Origin: Bifidobacterium castoris
GTDB lineage: Bacteria; Actinomycetota; Actinomycetes; Actinomycetales; Bifidobacteriaceae
Length of the DNA stretch: 64,000 bases
Assembly (NCBI RefSeq): GCF_003952025.1
Contig: NZ_QXGI01000004.1
Location: forward strand, 124,001 to 188,000
Direction: 5' to 3'
The notes beneath the pieces were generated by a model. The model was not told the origin of the DNA, made no database searches, and worked only from the letters and a program-made list of their open reading frames with translations. Position numbers and translations under genes: made by a program. The first letter of the stretch is position 1. Each line of letters opens with the position of its first letter. Positions 56,110 through 64,000 of this stretch are shown piece after piece.

Positions 56110-56472
56110 GCCGCACTTGTTTCACGCAGTGAGAACACGCGGCGGAAAACGTCGGGACGGCGGCGGCCTGTCGTCTGCAAACGCTCGCATCGTCATGGCG
56201 GCGACGGCGGGCGGGCGCCATGTGCCGCCGTGCGCGCTGCGGTGAAGCCGTTTCGCGGCGTGGCCGACGGACCGTTGGCGCCGCGGCGCATGGCGGCGTG
56301 GCCGTGAATAGGGACGCCGTCGATGACAGCGTTATCGTCTTCGGCGGTTGCATGGCTGTGGCACAATGAGAAGTTAATCGGCGATGGGGTCGGAACTCGA
56401 ACGGTTTCGGCCCCGTTGTTTTCGGCGGGGGACGACCCCGTCGTCCGACCCCAAGGAAAAAGGAGTGATCCC
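56110..56472. other. 363-bp non-coding region with oppA 5' leader
   Basis: No gene supported. A CACAAT -10-like box lies near 56362. A 9-bp stem, GGGGTCGGA (56386-56394) with TCCGACCCC (56444-56452), encloses the leader just before the RBS AAAAAGGAG of oppA, so the leader is probably folded. Confidence 0.45.
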
Positions 56473-58098
56473 ATGAAGAAGAAGGCAATCGCCGTCGTCG
56501 CAGGTGCCTGCGCGCTCGGCATGCTGCTCGGTGGCTGCGGCGGATCGGGTGACGCATCCAACGCCGACGGCAACGTCATCACCGCGTTCAACTCGGAACC
56601 GCAGAACGCGCTGATCCCGGGCGACACGAACGAGACCGGCGGCGGCAAGGTCGGCCAGCTGCTCTTCGCGAACCTTGTGCGCTACGACTCGAAGGGCGAC
56701 ACGCAGATGGAGGTGGCCGAGTCGATCGAACCGAACGACGACGCGACCCAGTACACCGTCAAGCTCAAGGACGGCTGGAAGTTCACCGACGGCACGCCGG
56801 TGACGGCCGAGTCCTTCACGAAATCGTGGAGCTACACGGCCAACGCGAAGAACGCGCAGAAGTGCTCGTCGTTCTTCAGCATGATCAAGGGCTATGACGA
56901 CCTGCAGAAGGACGGCCTCAAGGGCGACGAGCAGCTTTCCGGCCTCAAGGTCGTCGACGACAAGACCTTCACCGTGGACCTGACGCAGCCGGATTCGGTC
57001 TTCCCGATCAAGGTCGGCTATCTGGCCTTCGCGCCGCTGCCGGAGTCCTTCTACAAGGACCCGAAGGCCTTCGGCGAGAAGCCGGTCGGCAACGGCATGT
57101 ACAAGCTCGACAAGTGGGACCACAACTCGCAGATCGTGCTGACGAAGAACGCCGACTACAAGGGCGAGGAGAAGCCGAAGAACGACGGCGTCACCTTCAA
57201 GATCTACACGTCCCCCGATTCCGCCTACGCCGATGTGCAGGCCGGCAACCTCGACGTGATGGACACCGTCCCGGCCTCCGACACGAAGACCTTCGAGCAG
57301 GATTCGTCCGTCGAGGCCTACAACAAGGCCGGTTCGGTCATCCAGACCTTCACGATTCCGGCGGACATGAAGCATTGGGAGACCAACACGGAGGAAGGCC
57401 AGCTGCGCCGTCAGGCGCTGTCGATGGCGATCGACCGCGAGCAGATCGTCAGCAAGGTGCTCAACGGCGTCGGCACGCCGGCGACCGATTTCACGGCGCC
57501 GGTCATCCCGGGCTATTCGAAGGACCTCAAGAACGCCAAGTACCTCAAGGCCGATCCCGCCGAGGCCAAGAAGCTGTGGGCCCAGGCCGAGGCCATCTCC
57601 AAGTGGGACGGCACGCTCACCTTCTCGTTCAACGCCGACGGCGGCGCGCAGCCGATCTTTGACGCGATCGTCAATCAGGTGAAGAACAACCTCGGCATCG
57701 ACGCCGCGACGAACCCGATGCCGACCTTCCAGGAGTTCCGCAACGCGGTCTCCGAGCGCAAGATCGAGGGTGCGTTCCGCACCGGCTGGCAGCCCGACTA
57801 CCCGTCTGCCGAGAACTACCTGTACCAGCTCTACGATTCGGCCGCGGCCGACGGCCACGGCTCGAATGACGGCGACTACAAGAACGCCGAGGTCGACGAG
57901 CTGCTGAGCAAGGCGGCTTCCGCGACGAGCAGCGACGAGCAGATCGACCTCTACCATCAGGTCGAGGAGATCCTGCTCGAGCAGCTTCCGGCCATCCCGC
58001 TGTACTACTCGAACGCGAACGGCGTGGCCGCCAAGGGCGTCAAGGGCTTCGAGATGGACTGGCAGAACCAGCCGATCTACGAGAACATGACGAAGTGA
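56473..58098 (+). CDS. oppA: Peptide ABC transporter substrate-binding lipoprotein
   Basis: 541-residue SBP family 5 protein. The signal peptide MKKKAIAVVAGACALGMLLG ends in a lipobox LGGC (~residue 23). Family landmarks: KLKDGWKFTDGTPVTAESFT, GNGMYKLDKW, the ALSMAIDREQIVSKVLNGVG helix, and FRTGWQPDYPSAENYL with a C-terminal LPAIPLYYSN. Captures oligopeptides outside the membrane and delivers them to the permease encoded downstream. Separated from oppB by a strong hairpin and ~500 bp, so the two have separate or attenuated transcription, giving excess binding protein. Confidence 0.94.
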   Translation: MKKKAIAVVAGACALGMLLGGCGGSGDASNADGNVITAFNSEPQNALIPGDTNETGGGKVGQLLFANLVRYDSKGDTQMEVAESIEPNDDATQYTVKLKDGWKFTDGTPVTAESFTKSWSYTANAKNAQKCSSFFSMIKGYDDLQKDGLKGDEQLSGLKVVDDKTFTVDLTQPDSVFPIKVGYLAFAPLPESFYKDPKAFGEKPVGNGMYKLDKWDHNSQIVLTKNADYKGEEKPKNDGVTFKIYTSPDSAYADVQAGNLDVMDTVPASDTKTFEQDSSVEAYNKAGSVIQTFTIPADMKHWETNTEEGQLRRQALSMAIDREQIVSKVLNGVGTPATDFTAPVIPGYSKDLKNAKYLKADPAEAKKLWAQAEAISKWDGTLTFSFNADGGAQPIFDAIVNQVKNNLGIDAATNPMPTFQEFRNAVSERKIEGAFRTGWQPDYPSAENYLYQLYDSAAADGHGSNDGDYKNAEVDELLSKAASATSSDEQIDLYHQVEEILLEQLPAIPLYYSNANGVAAKGVKGFEMDWQNQPIYENMTK

Positions 58099-58142
58099 AC
58101 CGGCGCATGACGCCGTCCGGGGCATGACCGGGCGACGGCACG

Positions 58143-58183
58143 GGAAGGGGCTCCGGAACCATCGAGGTTCCGGAGCCCCTTCC
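58143..58183 (+). terminator. Hairpin after oppA
   Basis: 18-bp stem (58143-58160 with 58166-58183), 5-nt loop. May attenuate read-through into oppBC. Confidence 0.8.
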
Positions 58184-58230
58184 TCTATGCGTGCCCGTCG
58201 CCGCGGCGGCGGCGGGTTCCAGTGCTCCGC

Positions 58231-58314
58231 TCAGTCCCGTCGCGTCTCCGCGGCGGTCTCGGGCTCGTCGTCGAAGAGCTCGATGCGGACGGTCACGGTC
58301 TGTTGCTCATGCAT
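58231..58314 (-). CDS. Possible 27-residue acidic peptide
   Basis: Reads MHEQQTVTVRIELFDDEP followed by ETAAETRRD. AAAAGGGGA precedes the ATG at 58314, and AT-rich sequence (58345-58372) could hold its promoter. An in-frame ATG seven codons upstream would give MTGKGDV first. No family recognised; it may be chance. Confidence 0.35.
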   Translation of the reverse strand: MHEQQTVTVRIELFDDEPETAAETRRD

Positions 58315-58614
58315 CACGTCCCCTTTTCCGGTCATTTTCGGTGTAAATGCATAATTTAACCATATGGTGGCGACGTCGCGCCTGTCGCTCGCACCCGCAG
58401 CCTGCGGCGGCCTGCGGCGGCCCGGACGGCTCCCGGCCCACGCACCGGCGCGCCGTTCACCCAGAACGTGAACGAACGGTGCAGGCTTCGGGTGATCGCA
58501 GGGGGACCGGGCCGCGGAAGTCAAGTCATGCGGTAGACTTGCTGGATACCGCGACCGCGTGCGGCATGCTGCGTCATGCCCTGATGCGGTCTGTACGACA
58601 ACAAGGAGCAACCA
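58315..58614. other. Non-coding region upstream of oppB
   Basis: About 300 bp with an AT-rich island (58345-58372, TGCATAATTTAACC) and a TAGACT box (58534-58539) that may serve oppB. CAAGGAGCA is the oppB RBS. No supported gene. Confidence 0.45.
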
Positions 58615-59541
58615 ATGGGCAAATATCTTCTGCGCCGTATCCTGCAGATGATCCCCGTGGTTCTCGGTACGACACTGTTGGTGTATGCGCTCGTCTTCGC
58701 ACTTCCGGGTGACCCGGTCAAGGCGATGTTCGGAGACAAGCCCGTCAATGAAGCCGTCGCTGCCCAGATCCGCGCCGAATACAATCTGGACAAACCGTTC
58801 TTTGTGCAGTATTTCCTGTTCCTGAAGAACGCGTTGAGCCTCAACTTCGGTGAGACCTTCGCCGGTCAGCCCGTCATCGCGGAGATCGGACGCGCGTTCC
58901 CGGTCACGATCAAGCTCGCGCTCATGGCGTTCTGCTTCGAGGCGATCTTCGGATGTGTGTTCGGCGTCATCTCCGGCCTCAAGAAGGGCAAGTGGTACGA
59001 CTCGGTCATCCTGATCGTCTCGCTGCTGCTGATTTCGGTGCCGACCTTCGTCACCGGCTTCCTCGGCCAGTACTTCCTCGGCGTCAAATGGCGCATCCTG
59101 CCGGTGACCGCCGGTTCGAACCCCGGCTTCCTCGATCTGCTGATGCCGGCGATGGTGCTCGGCTCGGTCTCGATGGCCTACATCATCCGCCTTGCGCGTT
59201 CCGAGGTCTCGTCGAACATCGCGCTGGACTACGTGCGCACCGCCCGCGCGAAGGGCATGAGCAACACCTCGGTCACCTTCCGCCACATCCTGCGCAACTC
59301 GATGATCCCGGTCGTCACCTATCTGGGCCAGGACCTCGGCGCGCTGATGGGCGGCGCGATGATCACCGAACAGATCTTCAACATCCACGGCATCGGCTTC
59401 CTCACCTACCAGAGCATCCTCAAGGGTGAGGCGAACATGGTCGTCTCGGTCGTCACGCTGCTCACGCTCGTGTTCGTCATCTGCAACCTGTTGGTCGACA
59501 TGCTGTACGCGGCGCTTGATCCGCGCATCCGTTACGCGTGA
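58615..59541 (+). CDS. oppB: Peptide ABC transporter permease OppB/DppB
   Basis: 308-residue inner-membrane permease with six TM segments, starting MGKYLLRRILQMIPVVLGTT. The EAA-loop ATPase-contact region is YVRTARAKGMSNTSVTFRHI. Other family motifs: LNFGETFAGQPVIAEIGRAF and ITEQIFNIHGIGFLTYQSIL. RBS AAGGAG before ATG 58615. Followed by oppC after 11 nt. Confidence 0.95.
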   Translation: MGKYLLRRILQMIPVVLGTTLLVYALVFALPGDPVKAMFGDKPVNEAVAAQIRAEYNLDKPFFVQYFLFLKNALSLNFGETFAGQPVIAEIGRAFPVTIKLALMAFCFEAIFGCVFGVISGLKKGKWYDSVILIVSLLLISVPTFVTGFLGQYFLGVKWRILPVTAGSNPGFLDLLMPAMVLGSVSMAYIIRLARSEVSSNIALDYVRTARAKGMSNTSVTFRHILRNSMIPVVTYLGQDLGALMGGAMITEQIFNIHGIGFLTYQSILKGEANMVVSVVTLLTLVFVICNLLVDMLYAALDPRIRYA

Positions 59542-59552
59542 GGGAGGGCACA

Positions 59553-60506
59553 ATGACAGACATCACGAAACCGTTGCCGGGACAGGAGCGCTACGTCGCC
59601 CCGCTTGACGAGACGCCGCTGCAGACCGTGGACACCGTCGACGAATCGGCGCCCGCGACGAGCATGTGGGCCGACGCGTGGCGCATGCTGCGCAAGAACC
59701 CGCTGTTCATCATCTCGGGCATCCTCATCGTCTTCATCGTCTTCGTCGCGCTCTTCCCGGGCGTCTTCACGAAGAACGACCCGAACTACTGCAACCTCGA
59801 CAATTCGCTGGAGCCGGCCGGCGCCGGCCATCCGTTCGGATACGACCTGCAGGGCTGCGACGTCTACTCGCGAGTCATCTACGGCACGCGCACGTCGCTG
59901 AGCGTCGGCATCCTGACGACGATCATCGTCGTGGCCGTCGGCACGCTCGTCGGCGCGATCGCCGGCTTCTTCGGCGGCTGGGTCGATGCGGTCCTCAGCC
60001 GCATCGTCGACATCTTCATGGCGATCCCGATGCTGCTGGGCGCGATCGTCGTGCTGCAGATGTTCCGCACGGTCACGTCGATCTGGAAGGTCGTCCTCGT
60101 GCTCGCGCTCTTCGGCTGGGTCTCCACCGCCCGCATCGCGCGCGGCGCCGTGCTCTCGTCGAAGAACCTCGAGTTCAACACGGCGTCGACCGCGCTCGGC
60201 TCGACGCCGACGCGCAACCTGTTCCGCCACATCCTGCCGAACTCGGTCTCGCCGATCATCGTCATCGCGACGACGTCGCTCGGTTCGTACATCGTCTCCG
60301 AGGCGACGCTGAGCTTCCTCGGCATCGGCCTGCCGACGACGACCGTCAGCTGGGGCGGCGACATCTCGAAGGCGCAGTCGATCCTGCGCACCGACCCGAT
60401 GGTGTTGTTCTACCCGTCCGTCGCGCTCGCGATCACCGTGCTGGCGTTCATCATGATGGGCGACGCCGTCAAGGACGCGCTCGACCCCAAGAGCCGCACG
60501 GCCTGA
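59553..60506 (+). CDS. oppC: Peptide ABC transporter permease OppC/DppC
   Basis: 317-residue permease with a ~50-residue N-terminal cytosolic part, then TM1 (PLFIISGILIVFIVFVALFP) and the DppC-type DNSLEPAGAGHPFGYDLQGCD and VIYGTRTSLSVG segments. EAA loop: EFNTASTALGSTPTRNLFRH. C-terminal LSFLGIGLPTTTVSWGGDIS. ATG 59553 is preceded by GGGAGGG. Works as a heterodimer with OppB. Confidence 0.95.
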   Translation: MTDITKPLPGQERYVAPLDETPLQTVDTVDESAPATSMWADAWRMLRKNPLFIISGILIVFIVFVALFPGVFTKNDPNYCNLDNSLEPAGAGHPFGYDLQGCDVYSRVIYGTRTSLSVGILTTIIVVAVGTLVGAIAGFFGGWVDAVLSRIVDIFMAIPMLLGAIVVLQMFRTVTSIWKVVLVLALFGWVSTARIARGAVLSSKNLEFNTASTALGSTPTRNLFRHILPNSVSPIIVIATTSLGSYIVSEATLSFLGIGLPTTTVSWGGDISKAQSILRTDPMVLFYPSVALAITVLAFIMMGDAVKDALDPKSRTA

Positions 60507-60527
60507 GATTTTCCGTAGGAGTAAGCA

Positions 60528-62543
60528 ATGACAGAAGACACGAAGATCGAGGAGAAACTCGAGGATCTGCAACGTCAGGAGGGTCCGCTCCTCGAAGTCA
60601 AGGACCTGCAGGTCGACTTCACGACCGACGAGGGACGCGCCGTGCACGCGGTGCGCGACTCGTCGTTCAGCGTCTACCCGGGGCAGTGGGTCGCGATCGT
60701 CGGCGAATCCGGCTCCGGCAAGTCGACGTCGGCGATGGCGTGCCTCGGCCTGCTGTCGGGCACCGGCAAGGTCGTCGGCGGTTCGATCAGGCTCAACGGC
60801 ACCGAGATCTCGCACTACACGCAGAAGCAGTTCGCCGCCGTGCGCGGTTCGAAGATGGGCCTCGTGCCGCAGGACCCGATGAGCAACCTCAACCCGGTGT
60901 GGCGCATCGGCACGCAGGTCAAGGAGGCGCTCGTCGCGAACAACATGGACGTCTCGCACGAGAAGCGCTCCGATCTGGCGAAGGCGCTCGCCGAGGCGGA
61001 CATCGAGATCAAGAGCGAAGGCGACGAGACCTTCCTCGGCTCGAAGGAGCTGCCCGAGCTGATCGAGGCGGCCGAGCAGGCCCTCGTCAGGATCGGCGTG
61101 ACCGGCGACGCCCTCGAGAGGAAGATGGCGTACTTGCGCTCCGAATGGGTCCCGGGCTCCGAGACGCGCTGGCGCGTCGCCGACGACCTGATTAAGGCGG
61201 GCGTCAAGGACGACGACGCATGGTACATCGCGAAGAAGTACGTCACCGGCTCCTCGATGGAGGACCGCATCGCCGGCCTGCTCGACGAGGCCGGCCTGCC
61301 GGACGCGGCCGTGCGCGCGCGCCAGTACCCGCACGAGTTCTCCGGCGGCATGCGCCAGCGCGCGCTCATCGCGATCGGTCTGGCGTGCCGCCCCGAGCTG
61401 CTCATCGCCGACGAACCGACCTCGGCGCTCGACGTGACCGTGCAGAAGAGGATCCTCGACCATCTGCAGGGGCTCACCGACTCGCTCGGCACGGCGGTGC
61501 TGTTCATCACGCACGACCTCGGCCTCGCCGCCGAACGCGCGCAGCACATCGTCGTCATGTACAAGGGGCGCGTCGTCGAATCCGGCCCGTCGCTCGAGGT
61601 GCTCCAGCACCCGCAGCATCCATACACGAAGCGCCTCGTCGCCGCCGCGCCGTCGCTCGCCTCGCAGCGCATCGTCTCCGTCGAGGAGCGCGGCGCGGAT
61701 GCGAGCGCGCTGATGGAGCACAGGGTCAACGAGGATTCGCTCGAGCACGCCGACACGATCATCGACGTCGAGCATCTGACGAAGGAGTTCAAGCTCCCGC
61801 GCCGCAAGGAGATGTTCAAGGCCGTCGACGACGTCAGCTTCAAGGTCAAGCGCGGCACGACGCTCGCGATCGTCGGCGAATCCGGTTCCGGCAAGTCGAC
61901 GGTGGCGAACATGGTGCTCAAGCTGCTCGAGCCGACGAGCGGCACCGTCACCTACAACGGGCAGGACATCGCCCAGTTCAAGGGCAAGTCGCTGCTCGAC
62001 TTCCGCAGGCACGTGCAGCCGGTGTTCCAGAACCCCTACGGCTCGCTCGATCCGATGTATTCGATCTTCCGTTCGATCGAGGAGCCGCTGCGCATCCACG
62101 GCATCGGCGACAAGAAGAGCCGCGCGGCGCGTGTGCGCGAGCTGCTCGACATGGTCGAGCTGCCCGAATCGGTCATGCAGCGCTATCCGAACGAGCTGTC
62201 CGGCGGCCAGCGCCAGCGCATCGCGATCGCGCGCGCGATGGCGCTCAACCCGGACGTCATCGTCTGCGACGAGGCCGTATCCGCGCTCGACGTGCTCGTG
62301 CAGGACCAGGTGCTCCATCTGCTCAACGACCTGCAGGCGAAGAACGGGCTGAGCTACCTGTTCATCACGCACGACCTGGCCGTCGTGAGACAGATCGCCG
62401 ACGACGTCGTCGTCATGCAGCACGGCAGGCTCGTCGAGCACGGCACGACCGACGAGGTCTTCCTGCACCCCCGGCAGCAGTACACGAAGGACCTGCTCGA
62501 CGCGATCCCGGGAGGCAAGCTCGAGCTCGGCCTCGACCTGTGA
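60528..62543 (+). CDS. oppD: Fused peptide ABC transporter ATPase (OppD-OppF fusion)
   Basis: 671 residues with two complete ABC cassettes in one chain, energising OppBC. Cassette 1 (residues ~15-320): Walker A GESGSGKSTSAM, signature SGGMRQRALIAIGLA, Walker B LLIADEPTSALDVT, then a DppD-like Cys-poor end. Cassette 2 (~405-665): Walker A GESGSGKSTVANMV, signature LSGGQRQRIAIARAMA, Walker B VIVCDEAVSALDVL. Between the Q-loop and signature of cassette 1 an unusual ~85-residue insertion (from VSHEKRSDLAKALAEADIEI to YIAKKYVTGSSMEDRIAGLL) is present. Ends at a 20-bp hairpin. Last gene of the importer operon. Confidence 0.94.
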   Translation: MTEDTKIEEKLEDLQRQEGPLLEVKDLQVDFTTDEGRAVHAVRDSSFSVYPGQWVAIVGESGSGKSTSAMACLGLLSGTGKVVGGSIRLNGTEISHYTQKQFAAVRGSKMGLVPQDPMSNLNPVWRIGTQVKEALVANNMDVSHEKRSDLAKALAEADIEIKSEGDETFLGSKELPELIEAAEQALVRIGVTGDALERKMAYLRSEWVPGSETRWRVADDLIKAGVKDDDAWYIAKKYVTGSSMEDRIAGLLDEAGLPDAAVRARQYPHEFSGGMRQRALIAIGLACRPELLIADEPTSALDVTVQKRILDHLQGLTDSLGTAVLFITHDLGLAAERAQHIVVMYKGRVVESGPSLEVLQHPQHPYTKRLVAAAPSLASQRIVSVEERGADASALMEHRVNEDSLEHADTIIDVEHLTKEFKLPRRKEMFKAVDDVSFKVKRGTTLAIVGESGSGKSTVANMVLKLLEPTSGTVTYNGQDIAQFKGKSLLDFRRHVQPVFQNPYGSLDPMYSIFRSIEEPLRIHGIGDKKSRAARVRELLDMVELPESVMQRYPNELSGGQRQRIAIARAMALNPDVIVCDEAVSALDVLVQDQVLHLLNDLQAKNGLSYLFITHDLAVVRQIADDVVVMQHGRLVEHGTTDEVFLHPRQQYTKDLLDAIPGGKLELGLDL

Positions 62544-62563
62544 CCGCCTTCGCGGCCGTAGAC

Positions 62564-62609
62564 GCGACAGCGGCGCGGCTCCCATGGTCGGGAGCCGCGC
62601 CGCTGTCGC
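62564..62609. terminator. Terminator after oppDF
   Basis: Perfect 20-bp stem (62564-62583 with 62590-62609), 6-nt loop; serves convergent transcripts. Confidence 0.85.
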
Positions 62610-62640
62610 ATATGCAAGGCCGCATTGCAGCGTATGCCGG

Positions 62641-63300
62641 TCATTCCTCGACCGGATTGCGCTCCTCCTCGTCCCCGTCATCGGCGACGACGGAGCCGTC
62701 CTCCTTCGCGAAGGTGTAGGCGGCCATGTGGTGCGCCTTGCCGATCCTGTGGATCGAATCCAGCAGATCGAAGGCCTGGGCGAAGATGATCAGCGAGAAG
62801 ATCTCGTGCGTGACCTCCTTCGTGAGCAGATCGCCGCCGGGAAGATGGCCGAGCAGCACGAACGCGAAGAACATCGTCGGGTAGATGAGCTGGCGCTGGT
62901 AGCTGTAGAAGAACGTGCGGTTGCTCAGATGGTAGATGCAGATCGGCACGAGGTTGATCGCCGAGAAGATGAGCTGGATGAGGACGAGCACGCCGACGCC
63001 CTGGTTGAAGTTGTCGTAGAAGACCTTCCCGAAGATCGACAGGAAGATGATGACGTAGACGTTCGCGCCGATGAGATACCACAGCTGCAGACGTCTGGAG
63101 TTCGTGAAGAAGCCGGCGATGAATACGATGAACACTGAGACCTCGATGAAGACGTCGCTGTAGAACTCGCTGTCGTCGCGCAACGAGACGACGGCGCAGA
63201 CGAGCGCGACGGCGACGAGCGCCATGCACGCGAGGAACATCCTGGGGACATGCGGGCGCGGGGCGCCGGTGGGCAGGGAACGCTGTGGTGTGGACATCAT
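62641..63300 (-). CDS. Hypothetical polytopic membrane protein
   Basis: 219 residues with about six hydrophobic segments: RMFLACMALVAVALVCAVVS, DVFIEVSVFIVFIAGFF, LWYLIGANVYVIIFLSIFG, GVGVLVLIQLIFSAINLVPI, QRQLIYPTMFFAFVLLGHL and ...FSLIIFAQAFDLLDSIH. The C-terminal tail is acidic (ADDGDEEERNPVEE). No family recognised. Two adjacent ATGs (63300, 63297) are possible starts, neither with a strong RBS. Convergent with oppDF. Confidence 0.75.
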   Translation of the reverse strand: MMSTPQRSLPTGAPRPHVPRMFLACMALVAVALVCAVVSLRDDSEFYSDVFIEVSVFIVFIAGFFTNSRRLQLWYLIGANVYVIIFLSIFGKVFYDNFNQGVGVLVLIQLIFSAINLVPICIYHLSNRTFFYSYQRQLIYPTMFFAFVLLGHLPGGDLLTKEVTHEIFSLIIFAQAFDLLDSIHRIGKAHHMAAYTFAKEDGSVVADDGDEEERNPVEE

Positions 63301-63469
63301 TGCTCGATTCGTTGACGGGACCTGTTCATCCGATGACGGTTCCCACGGTAGTGCGCCTTCGATGACGCCGCAGAAGTACGCCGAGGCCGAACGCGGTCGG
63401 CGCCGGCGCGCTCCCGCGCGTTGCGAAGCCGGCGGCGTTCGGACATGCGCACGGGTAGTCTCGTGACCT

Positions 63470-64000
63470 ATGACGATGACGATCACGACTTCAAACCTCA
63501 ACGGCATCCGCGCCGCGAAACGCAAAGGCATGGACCAATGGCTCCTCGGACACACGCCGGACGTGTGGTGCATGCAGGAGACCCGCGCCCCGCAGGAGAT
63601 CCTCGACGAGATCTTCCGGCAGATCGGCGACGACTACGTGCAGGCGGGGAAGGTGCAGGACCCGGCCGACGTCCATGTAATCGACGACGTGTGCAGGATC
63701 AAGGGCCGCGCCGGCGTCGGGCTCGTCAGCGTGCTGCCGGTCGAGGACGCGCGCATCGGGCTGCCCGGGCTCGACGAGGACGTGGACACCGGACGCTGGG
63801 TGGAGACCGACGTCAGGACCGAACAGGGGTACACGCTGACCGTCGCCTGCGTGTACGTGCATGCGGGCGGCGACGGCGACGACATCAAGGAGGTGCAGAA
63901 GTACCGCTTCCTCGACGCGATGACGGCCCGCATGGAGCAGATGCGCCGGGAGGCGGCGTCCGGCGGCAGGCAGGCCGTCATCTGCGGCGACTTCAACATC
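63470..64000 (+). CDS. xth: Exodeoxyribonuclease III, 3' end cut by window edge
   Basis: AP endonuclease/3'-5' exonuclease of base-excision repair; 177 residues visible of ~260-290. Metal and active-site residues: Asn in TTSNLNGIRAAKRKGM, Glu in CMQETRAPQEI, and the Asp/Asn pair GDFNI right at the window end. YVHAGGDGDD with the conserved region ...KEVQKYRFLDAMTARM is also typical. Start ATG 63470; a TAGTCT box 8-9 nt upstream suggests near-leaderless transcription. Confidence 0.93.
   Translation, partial: MTMTITTSNLNGIRAAKRKGMDQWLLGHTPDVWCMQETRAPQEILDEIFRQIGDDYVQAGKVQDPADVHVIDDVCRIKGRAGVGLVSVLPVEDARIGLPGLDEDVDTGRWVETDVRTEQGYTLTVACVYVHAGGDGDDIKEVQKYRFLDAMTARMEQMRREAASGGRQAVICGDFNI

Noticed and set aside
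59532-62681. 1049-codon minus-strand ORF over the opp operon
   Set aside because: Shadow frame of three well-supported ABC transporter genes; composition dominated by Arg/Asp/Val without domains.

Overview
The window looks like a chromosomal segment of a high-GC Gram-positive, most probably Bifidobacterium or a close relative. The evidence is strong GC bias at third codon positions, the actinobacterial mini-protein bL37, Xer recombinases and ParA next to infC-rpmI-rplT, a DppD/DppF-type fused transporter ATPase, and several genes with an actinobacterial -10 box only 6-7 nt before the start codon (leaderless mRNAs). The genus call is inference from gene content, not from a database search. No rRNA, tRNA or CRISPR array was seen.

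Layout. 1-5.5 kb (mostly minus strand): the 3'-truncated end of a PfkB sugar kinase, its ROK regulator with paired operators, an NAD(P)-binding epimerase-like protein, and a nudix-pepP operon. 5.5-19.8 kb: an accessory island of visibly lower GC carrying a complete class 1 DISARM anti-phage locus in the order drmD-drmMI-drmA-drmB-drmC, in one tightly overlapping operon. drmD is interrupted at a run of ten G; removing one G restores the full SNF2 helicase, so the locus looks phase-variable and OFF in this sequence. Imperfect 60-bp direct repeats lie on both sides of the locus. 19.8-24.2 kb: a decaying accessory stretch with a nucleotidyltransferase (MNT) pseudogene, a GNAT, a broken lipoprotein gene, a small membrane protein, a 133-bp element with perfect 28-bp inverted ends, an intact lipoprotein, and a fusion scar joining a broken secreted-protein gene to the 3' end of a response-regulator gene.

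24.2-46.7 kb: core genome. folC, femX-like, murE, an ECF sigma factor with a Cys-rich partner, bL37, an aldose epimerase, ispH, ybaK, gap, thiamine pyrophosphokinase, infC-rpmI-rplT (infC on an AUU start behind a structured leader), xerD, parA, the niacin module nrtR-niaP with a 31-bp palindrome, typA, and pheA-tyrA. 46.7-50.9 kb: a glycerate-use module, with a CdaR-type regulator divergent from gntP-glxK. 50.9-54.6 kb: a MacB/FtsX-type ABC exporter. 55.2-56.1 kb: xerC. 56.5-62.5 kb: an oligopeptide/dipeptide ABC importer (oppA-oppB-oppC-fused oppDF). 62.6-64 kb: a membrane protein and the start of an exonuclease III gene cut by the window edge.

The most notable observation is a DISARM system whose helicase gene carries a homopolymer switch. 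A second, longer G tract (11 G) lies upstream of the sugar kinase at the left edge. These are the only two G runs of eight or more that I found.
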